61,991 nt of DNA from a virus. The DNA is taken from positions 1-61,991 of the IMG/VR virus record IMGVR_UViG_3300030328_003511; one strand, given 5' to 3'. A program made the translations under genes and the position numbers. The notes beneath the pieces were generated by a model that saw only the letters and a program-made list of their open reading frames with translations, did no database searches and was not told where the DNA came from. Shown piece after piece: positions 55,905 through 61,991 of this stretch; within the stretch, counting starts at the first letter, position 1, and each line of letters starts with the position of its first letter.

Positions 55905-56971
55905 TATTTAACTCCTGTAAATTTATGACCTCTAATGGCAGCGCCCATTCCTCTTATGCCATCCGGTCTATGCGGGCATGATCCAACATATTTTTTTGTT
56001 AGTTTACCTTTTCTTAATTTAACTGGTGGTACTTGTGGATTAGGCCCTCTCTTAGGAGGAACAGTTTTTGTTAAGCCACCTTTATCATATGCTTGAAAAT
56101 CTCCTAAAAAAGTCTTTTGTTTTTTTGGAGTCACAGTTGTTGGAACTGCCGTTGTCTTACATGGAGGTAAAGTTCCATCGGGACATCTAACAGGAGCTCC
56201 ATCTCCTCCAGTTTGAGGTACTTTGTTTCTATCTTTATATTTATTAAACTCTGTTTGAGATACATTTCCTTTTTTAAGTTTATTCTCCATTTCAATATCT
56301 TGTCTTAAATCACCTAAAGTTTTAGCATCCCATTTATCTACTCCACCTTTTTTAGTGCTTGCAATTTCTCTTATAGAATCAAGATCAAATTTATGTGTTT
56401 CTTTTGGAACATGAAATGCATCTGCAATAGCAGCAACAGGCCCTAATGGAATTGATCTCTTACCAATATTAATTGTACCTTTACGTGGAACCATTCCTAA
56501 ATCTTTTAAGTTTGATGCTTTTGTTCTATGAGTAAACTTAAGCATTCCTTTATTTCTTCTATTTGCAATTCCTTCTTTAAATTTTTCTAATGTAGATTTT
56601 TCTTTTTTCTTATTTAAACCTAAATATTTTTTTGTATTTTGTTGTTGAGTAAAATTAGGTGTTACTCCTACTGATACTGTTTTTTGAGAACCATCAGTAC
56701 CAGATCCTCCGTGAGTAATTCTTCTTTTTGTATTTTGTTCATTGCCAGTCCCTAAAGTTTTTGTTGCTAACTGACTTGCAGTTTTATTATACTCTGGATG
56801 TCCAGGAGGTGGTTTAGAAGATTTAGTATTATATTTAGAGGCATCAGCTCCTCCGCCACCTTGAGCTTTAAATACATGACCTCCTTTTTTATATTCTTTC
56901 TCCCATGATTTAGCAATTGAAGGTTTATTAATGTGCATCCATCTTCTTTGTTTTTCTGATTTAAATGGCAT
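55904..56971 (-). CDS. Basic virion-associated protein, 355 aa
   Basis: The N-terminus MPFKSEKQRRWMHINKPSIA then KSWEKEY is a widespread phage signature. The body is Lys/Gly-rich and low-complexity. It has CPDGTLPPCKTTAVP near residue 258, and ends PDGIRGMGAAIRGHKFTGVK, a tail repeated in other proteins here. It shares a base with the portal gene and is probably packaged with the virion. Confidence 0.7.
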   Translation of the reverse strand: MPFKSEKQRRWMHINKPSIAKSWEKEYKKGGHVFKAQGGGGADASKYNTKSSKPPPGHPEYNKTASQLATKTLGTGNEQNTKRRITHGGSGTDGSQKTVSVGVTPNFTQQQNTKKYLGLNKKKEKSTLEKFKEGIANRRNKGMLKFTHRTKASNLKDLGMVPRKGTINIGKRSIPLGPVAAIADAFHVPKETHKFDLDSIREIASTKKGGVDKWDAKTLGDLRQDIEMENKLKKGNVSQTEFNKYKDRNKVPQTGGDGAPVRCPDGTLPPCKTTAVPTTVTPKKQKTFLGDFQAYDKGGLTKTVPPKRGPNPQVPPVKLRKGKLTKKYVGSCPHRPDGIRGMGAAIRGHKFTGVK

Positions 56972-59361
56972 TATTTTTCCTTTTTAGTTCTTCTATCTTC
57001 AGCTGTTCTTTTCATTCTTTCCATCTGAAGTTTTGCTTCCGCAATATCTCTAGTTTGTTTTAATTTTGTATCTGCAATTCTAATTCTTTCAGCTGCTTGG
57101 TCTTCATTATTTTCTAATTTCATTTTCTCAATTTCTAATTTTTCACCAATCTCATCTTCTCTAATATCATTAGAGACCATATCTTGTTCAGATTTTCTTT
57201 GAAGATCCATAGCTTTAATATCTAGTTCTCTTTGTTTTAAAGCAACTAGAGGATCTTGCTGTTGACCCATTTGTTCAGATTGTGCAAGTTCCATAGTTAG
57301 TTCAGCTACTCTTTGCGCAATCATAGCAGATACTCTTAACTCAGCTGCTTCTGGATCATTTTGTAACATCTGTTGCATTTGTGGATCCTCTTGTATTAAT
57401 GCACCTACTTCTCCTTGAGCTAACATTGAAACGTGCTGTGAGATATGAGCTTGTAAAGCTTGATAAACTTGTGGATTAATTTGTACCATTCTCGTAGACA
57501 TAAAAGCTCTATGAGCTGTAATATGAGCTTGATGGTCTTGAGTTGGAAAAGCTATTAATGGTTTTTGGTATAATGCTTCCATGTTTTCTGTAGCCGGATC
57601 TTTTGGTGTAGGCTTTTCTTGAGGTATTAATAATTGATCTATATCTTGAGTTCCTAAAGCTTCGTATACTCTTCGATATGCTTCTCTTAAATTATGCATC
57701 ATTGGATTTGACATAGCAATTTTTAAATTCTCATTCGCCATTGTAACTCTTTGTGCCATACTCATAATATTAGGATCAGCAACTGGAATAACATCTACTC
57801 TGTCATCAAAATCTGATTGTTTTACTGCTTGGTCTGCGCCGTATACTGAATAAGGATAAATGGGTGGTAAGTACACTGCAAAAACTTTTGATAAAAGTCT
57901 AAACTCTCTTCTCATTGAATAGTAACATCTTTTGTGTATAGCGCTCATGACTCTCGAACCACGTTCTAATAATGAAACAGTTGTGCCCACAGCTCTATTT
58001 TGTAAATCATTACCAGTATCCATATTAGTAATTGCTGCAAACTTTTGCCCAGCTTGAACAACAAAGCCCATTAACTGGTATAATGTAGCAGATGGTTCTT
58101 TAAATGGTAAAATTTGAAATTGATCTTTAATATTTCCACCGGGTGCATCTACATCTCTAAATTCTCCTGGTTGAAAAGGTTGATCATCGTCTCTAATTCT
58201 TATACCTCTAGATTTAAATCCAGCTGGTAAATTAGATAGTGTACCAGCATCAAGTAATTGTCTTAATGATTGTGTAGCAGTTCTAGATAAACCACCTATC
58301 ATATGAGTTAAACCAAAACCATAAAATCCTAGTCCCGGTAAAAATTTAAAGTGAACAAAGTATTCTTTTCTTTTTTTAGTTTCATCATTCATATCGTAGT
58401 TACGATATATAGATAAAATCTTTCCAGAGCCTTCATCAATTGTAACAATGTATGGAACTTTAACTTCTTTAGATTTATCGTTGTATTCAAAATCTTCTAA
58501 ATTACAATCAACATGCATTTCTAAAATTGAGAATGAAGTTTGTCTATCAGCTGCAGGAGTTACTCCTTCTAGCTCTTGATATTTTTTTTGAATTTCTGTA
58601 GGACCTGCTGCAGTTGGTTTTAATTCTACATCTCTATAAAATCCAGCTGCTTGTTTTTTAAGTATCTCGTTTTCCCCCATTTTAATAACATGAGTAATTC
58701 TTTCGCATTCCATTAAATCAGTTGCATAATAAGGTACAACTAAATCTTCAGCTGGAATAAATTTAGATACAGCTCTTTGCATTATTTCATCGTAATAAAC
58801 TTTTTTAAAAGCGGATCCAGCAAGAGCAAGATAAAATAACAACTGATCAAACTCTGGAGTGTATTCTTCCATTTCTTCCATAATCATATAGTTCATGAAA
58901 TCTTGAACACGTTGAGCTTGATTCATTTTTGCATTATCTTCTACACCTAGGACTCTTGTTCTTACTGGCCCATGGGAAGGTAATAATTCTTTATAAGCTT
59001 GTGCTTGAAATTGTGTAACTGCTTCAGATAAAAGTGGATGCGTAACAGATGCTGAACCTCTAAATGGTCTTGTCATTTCTCTTTGGTTTAAACCAAGGAG
59101 ATCTAAATTATTTGTGTAAGATGTTTCCCAATCTTTTCTTGAGATTCTATCTTTTTTAAAATCGTCAAGCAATTGATTAGACATTCTCTGTAATACTTCA
59201 TCAGACATATCTAAAGCTAAGTTGCTAAAGAATGCTTCAGTTTCATTTACAGTTTCTTCGACTGTCGTAGTCCCAGTATTTTCTGATTCTACTTCAACAT
59301 CGATTTCTTCTGTCTGAGGAGTTTCTGTCTCCTCAACAATTGCTTTTTCGATTTCAGCCAT
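56971..59361 (-). CDS. Portal protein (P22 gp1-like)
   Basis: A 796-residue protein. After an acidic tail it has DWETSYTNNLDLLGLNQRE, then GSASVTHPLLSEAVTQFQAQ and later AGSAFKKVYYDE, FVHFKFLPGLGFYGFGLTHM, and a long C-terminal helical region (EQMGQQQDPLVALKQRELDI, then coiled coil). This is the layout of large podovirus portals with a barrel at the C-terminus. Confidence 0.85.
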   Translation of the reverse strand: MAEIEKAIVEETETPQTEEIDVEVESENTGTTTVEETVNETEAFFSNLALDMSDEVLQRMSNQLLDDFKKDRISRKDWETSYTNNLDLLGLNQREMTRPFRGSASVTHPLLSEAVTQFQAQAYKELLPSHGPVRTRVLGVEDNAKMNQAQRVQDFMNYMIMEEMEEYTPEFDQLLFYLALAGSAFKKVYYDEIMQRAVSKFIPAEDLVVPYYATDLMECERITHVIKMGENEILKKQAAGFYRDVELKPTAAGPTEIQKKYQELEGVTPAADRQTSFSILEMHVDCNLEDFEYNDKSKEVKVPYIVTIDEGSGKILSIYRNYDMNDETKKRKEYFVHFKFLPGLGFYGFGLTHMIGGLSRTATQSLRQLLDAGTLSNLPAGFKSRGIRIRDDDQPFQPGEFRDVDAPGGNIKDQFQILPFKEPSATLYQLMGFVVQAGQKFAAITNMDTGNDLQNRAVGTTVSLLERGSRVMSAIHKRCYYSMRREFRLLSKVFAVYLPPIYPYSVYGADQAVKQSDFDDRVDVIPVADPNIMSMAQRVTMANENLKIAMSNPMMHNLREAYRRVYEALGTQDIDQLLIPQEKPTPKDPATENMEALYQKPLIAFPTQDHQAHITAHRAFMSTRMVQINPQVYQALQAHISQHVSMLAQGEVGALIQEDPQMQQMLQNDPEAAELRVSAMIAQRVAELTMELAQSEQMGQQQDPLVALKQRELDIKAMDLQRKSEQDMVSNDIREDEIGEKLEIEKMKLENNEDQAAERIRIADTKLKQTRDIAEAKLQMERMKRTAEDRRTKKEK

Positions 59362-59946
59362 TTAGAAAGTTTCTGTATATAATTTTCCGTTTAACTTAGT
59401 ATTAACCATCACACCACCTCTAGCTTTTATTACACCACCAGAAGATTGATATCTAGCACTAAGTCCTTTTTTTGTACTTTTTTTAATTGCTGTCTCAGCT
59501 GCTTTATCAGATATTTGTGAGTTAGCTATTTTTTGCTTAATTGCTGCACTTCTTCTTCCGCCGCTGCCAGCTGGTCTAACAGAAGTAGATGATTTGTAAG
59601 TAACTTTTCCACTATCAGAAACACTTGATACTTTAGGATTCTTTGCAGCTAAATTTCTTGCTCTTTCTCCTCTACTAATATTTTCATTAACCTGTGGACC
59701 GTGGCCCGTCATTCTAGATTGAAAAGGTGATGATTTACTTGCTGGGGCTTTTCTATCCATTCCCATATTCTTAGATAGCATTCCCGGTTTGTTTGCTTTT
59801 CTTCTTGCAATAGCGCTTGCGCTATCTCCACCTCTTCCACTATCTACATTAGCAGCACCTCTGCCACCCATTAATTTACTTGCTCCGTAGATTGCTCCGG
59901 CTGCGACTGCAGCTCTCTTAAGTCTTTTTTTCCATTTTTTTCCCAT
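59362..59946 (-). CDS. Basic Ser/Gly-rich protein, 194 aa
   Basis: A very basic, low-complexity protein (MGKKWKKRLKRAAVAAGAIY at the N-terminus; SGGVIKARGGVMVNTKLNGK near the end), placed between TerL and portal. It may bind DNA or the portal complex. The family is unnamed. Confidence 0.65.
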   Translation of the reverse strand: MGKKWKKRLKRAAVAAGAIYGASKLMGGRGAANVDSGRGGDSASAIARRKANKPGMLSKNMGMDRKAPASKSSPFQSRMTGHGPQVNENISRGERARNLAAKNPKVSSVSDSGKVTYKSSTSVRPAGSGGRRSAAIKQKIANSQISDKAAETAIKKSTKKGLSARYQSSGGVIKARGGVMVNTKLNGKLYTETF

Positions 59947-59957
59947 TGGGTTCTCCT

Positions 59958-61439
59958 TTAATAATATATATATTTTCGTTCTTTCATACTTTTAACCTCA
60001 TCCTCGTCAGAATAAGTTGTAACAAAAGAACCTTGTCGGTATCTTAACATAGCTTGAGTAGTGCTGTCCACATAATCATCATATTCTCCATGAGGAAAAG
60101 CTGCACATTCCTCTATTACTTCATGAGCCCAATGTTCGTCTCTAGGGTAGTAAACTTGCCCACTTTCAAAAATTGGAGAGCAAGCGTTGACCCGTGAGTG
60201 TTTGTCCTGTCCTCGTCCGGGGGTGTAATCCATAACAGGTATACCCATTTTACGAAATTCTTGTAATAAACTTTGTCCACTTGCTTTAGCTTCGATGATT
60301 ACTGTTTCTGGTTGCCAGTATTTATATTGATCTAAAGCAACAGCTTTTAATTCTGGAAAATCATATTTACCTTTAATAGCATCTATTAACATAATTGCAT
60401 CGGGCTCACCTTCGTGAGGCGTGAATATTCCCCATGTAGTAATAGCTGAGTAGTCGGCAGTTTCTTTTTTACTAAAAGCCGTGTCGTACGATTGTATAAC
60501 ATGTTTTAAAGTAGGAATATCCTCGGGCCACGGAACCCACCAATCTCTTTTTAAGATTGCTCCTTCTTCTGAAGTTGGATTCTGCATGTATTGTGCAGAC
60601 CAATTCCTAATGGATATAGACGCTTTAACTTTTTCCAATTCATCTAAAGACCAATACTCTGGCCAAACCGGTACTGGGTTGTCTTCACCCATTAATGCAG
60701 GGAAAGAAATTTTTTCCCACTTGTCAGCTTTAGGTTCATTCTCTGCTTTTATTAATCTTCCTGTTAAATCATCTTGAGCCCATCTTGTCATTACAAGTAC
60801 AATTGAGCCTCCGGGTTGTAAACGTTGTCTGGGTCCCGATAAGTACCAGTCGTAAGTTCGTTCCATTGCAGAATCAGATAATGAATCTTGTTCCGTGTGT
60901 GGATCATCGATAATAAGTAAGTCCGCCCCTCGTCCTGTGATAGAACCGCCAACACCCGCTGCAAAATATTCCCCACCATGATTGGTCTCCCAACGTCCTT
61001 TTGCCTTACTATCTTCTCGTAGTTTAACATCTCCAAAGATTTGTTTATACTCTGGGCTATCAATTAAATTTCTTACCTTAGCACCGAACCTTGCTGATAA
61101 CTCTGCGTTGTGGGACACTTGCATTAATTTCATTTTAGGATACTTCCCTATCATCCAAGCTGGAAAGTATATAGATGCAAATTCTGATTTAGTATGTCTA
61201 GGAGGCATGTTTACTATGAGCCTTCCTTTTTTATCTGCAGCTATCTTTGTAAACTCATGAGCTATATGTTGATGGTGGCCCCATTTGTTTGGGTCCTTTT
61301 CAGTTCTACAAATAAAATCTGGCCAAACATTTTTTACAAAATATAAGAAGTTATCTTGGCATAATTTAATATGTCTAAGCCACACCTTTTCGAGCCTCTC
61401 TCGTAACTGATCGGTGGTCAATAAATCTGTATCGGTCAT
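59958..61439 (-). CDS. terL: Terminase large subunit
   Basis: A 493-residue packaging motor. Walker A-like MPPRHTKSE (78-86), motor signature HNAELSARFGAKVRN, Walker B LLIIDDPH (174-181), coupling LVMTRWAQDDLTGR, and nuclease SYDTAFSKKETADYSA with a second acidic site VIIEAKASGQ are all present. It resembles the Terminase_6 group with ATPase and RNase H-like nuclease domains. It is the first gene of the leftward virion operon, downstream of the intergenic hairpins. Confidence 0.95.
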   Translation of the reverse strand: MTDTDLLTTDQLRERLEKVWLRHIKLCQDNFLYFVKNVWPDFICRTEKDPNKWGHHQHIAHEFTKIAADKKGRLIVNMPPRHTKSEFASIYFPAWMIGKYPKMKLMQVSHNAELSARFGAKVRNLIDSPEYKQIFGDVKLREDSKAKGRWETNHGGEYFAAGVGGSITGRGADLLIIDDPHTEQDSLSDSAMERTYDWYLSGPRQRLQPGGSIVLVMTRWAQDDLTGRLIKAENEPKADKWEKISFPALMGEDNPVPVWPEYWSLDELEKVKASISIRNWSAQYMQNPTSEEGAILKRDWWVPWPEDIPTLKHVIQSYDTAFSKKETADYSAITTWGIFTPHEGEPDAIMLIDAIKGKYDFPELKAVALDQYKYWQPETVIIEAKASGQSLLQEFRKMGIPVMDYTPGRGQDKHSRVNACSPIFESGQVYYPRDEHWAHEVIEECAAFPHGEYDDYVDSTTQAMLRYRQGSFVTTYSDEDEVKSMKERKYIYY

Positions 61440-61735
61440 ATATAATTCACTATATCCTAGGGTCCCCTAAAAAGAAACCCTATTCATTAGAAGCCTTACT
61501 ACTTCTATTTGTCATGCAATGTTAAGGGAAATAAAATAAAATAAAAAATAAAATAGTTAAAAAATAAAAAAAATAAAAATTTATTTTTTTGAGTTTTGGT
61601 TGGTACCTCTACGGAATTTTAACTGCGCCTGCAATGCAGGCGCAGAAGGGAAACTGGGCTACAACTCTAGGTTGTAGCCCTACTCTTTACCGATAGTCAT
61701 GCAGGGTTAATTAACTCTCATGACAGTAAGTAAAT
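61440..61735. other. Intergenic region before terL with two perfect hairpins
   Basis: 296 bases without a gene. It contains an A/T-rich tract (about 61525-61595), two adjacent perfect hairpins (61623-61645 and 61656-61680), two GTCATGCA.xGTTAA words (61513 and 61696) and one GATAGTCAT half-site (61692). A promoter for the virion operon must lie here or in the AT tract, but I cannot pick one with confidence. It could also hold a packaging site. Confidence 0.5.
61623..61680. terminator. Tandem hairpins downstream of the 61736 gene
   Basis: CTGCGCCTGC-AAT-GCAGGCGCAG (61623-61645) and GGGCTACAAC-TCTAG-GTTGTAGCCC (61656-61680), each with a perfect 10-bp stem. They end the short leftward operon 407-54/61942-61736, although T-runs are short. 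Confidence 0.6.
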
Positions 61736-61942
61736 TCAATTCATCTGCTCCAGATATTGAATTCGTTTATCTATGCATTTTTTAACTTTATTAATAAAGT
61801 TATGAAATAATAAATCTGATTTATTAAAATTCTTAAAATAGAAAATATTATCATCAGTATTATTATAAGCCTTAACTTTGGTTGTAGGCGCAACAGCGCC
61901 CACAATTTCTATTTGATACCCTTTATATTTAAACGGAATCAT
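61736..61942 (-). CDS. Hypothetical protein, 68 aa
   Basis: A 68-residue protein, MIPFKYKGYQIEIVGAVAPT then LLFHNFINKVKKCIDKRIQY. Small strand-strand-helix fold by eye; no family. Its start codon lies in the terminal repeat, two bases after the stop of the gene at 54-407 once the circle is closed. Confidence 0.65.
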   Translation of the reverse strand: MIPFKYKGYQIEIVGAVAPTTKVKAYNNTDDNIFYFKNFNKSDLLFHNFINKVKKCIDKRIQYLEQMN

Positions 61943-61989
61943 ATTTATTTAATCTCCAATTTGTAATTGGTTCTTAATTCGTTTGATTC
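61892..61989. repeat. Right copy of terminal direct repeat
   Basis: Exact copy of bases 1-98. It contains the start codon of the 68-residue gene at 61736-61942 and the last codons and stop of the gene found at 54-407, so the two genes are consecutive once the circle is closed. Confidence 0.9.
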
Positions 61990-61991
61990 GC

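Noticed and set aside
1-61991. tRNA genes, a phage RNA polymerase and an integrase were looked for
   Set aside because: No cloverleaf with a TTCGA/CCA pattern, no T7-type polymerase motifs and no tyrosine or serine recombinase catalytic pattern could be seen. A covariance search could still find a diverged tRNA.

Overview
This window reads as a complete or nearly complete genome of an AT-rich, lytic-type tailed dsDNA phage, most likely a podovirus of a marine alphaproteobacterium (SAR11-like hosts are the closest guess from gene families and base composition; this is inference). The first 98 bases recur exactly at 61892-61989, so the molecule closes into a circle of about 61.9 kb, and the short gene at 61736-61942 is followed directly by 54-407 across the junction. 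I saw no integrase, repressor, RNA polymerase, CRISPR array or convincing tRNA.

Nearly everything is read leftwards (minus strand). Counting in transcription order from the right end: terminase large subunit, a basic protein, portal, and small virion or membrane proteins (61439-55370); a lone plus-strand papain-like gene (54974-55369); methyltransferase, GroES-like co-chaperonin, scaffold, capsid and head decoration genes (54816-49275); a lysis block with spanin-like and small membrane genes and an M15 endolysin (48678-46106); a modification island with a NodU-family carbamoyltransferase, a flavin-dependent halogenase and three 2OG-Fe(II) oxygenase-like genes (46096-41573); adaptor, tail, tail-fibre and stabilisation genes (41563-30348); two glycosyltransferases (29755-27955); internal virion/ejection proteins (27917-22270); a replication and recombination block with a PD-(D/E)XK nuclease, a divergent SNF2 helicase, an SSB-like protein, an AEP-type primase, a UvrD-like helicase, DUF3310 and family A DNA polymerase (22065-12670); a homing endonuclease; a small plus-strand island (11403-12252); then small early-type genes, the terminase small subunit and host-interaction type proteins (11359-54).

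Ten genes look like 2OG-Fe(II) oxygenases. Together with the halogenase, carbamoyltransferase, two glycosyltransferases and a SAM methyltransferase they form an unusually rich modification repertoire scattered among virion genes. The most likely targets are virion proteins, surface polymers or phage DNA; the sequence does not decide between these.

The early region has a repeated regulatory style: TTGACA-17-TAtAAT-like promoters, a shared AACAGAAAGG ribosome-binding leader, intrinsic terminators between operons, a dispersed CCCATATGRATAGTYA-type motif, a 10-bp-phased GTTAG array with GTTAATG iterons, and a 17-bp palindrome. Many genes are coupled through ATGA or TAATG junctions, and about a dozen tiny membrane or basic proteins sit in what would otherwise look like gaps, including two paralogous microproteins that share an FIR..VFYPV core.
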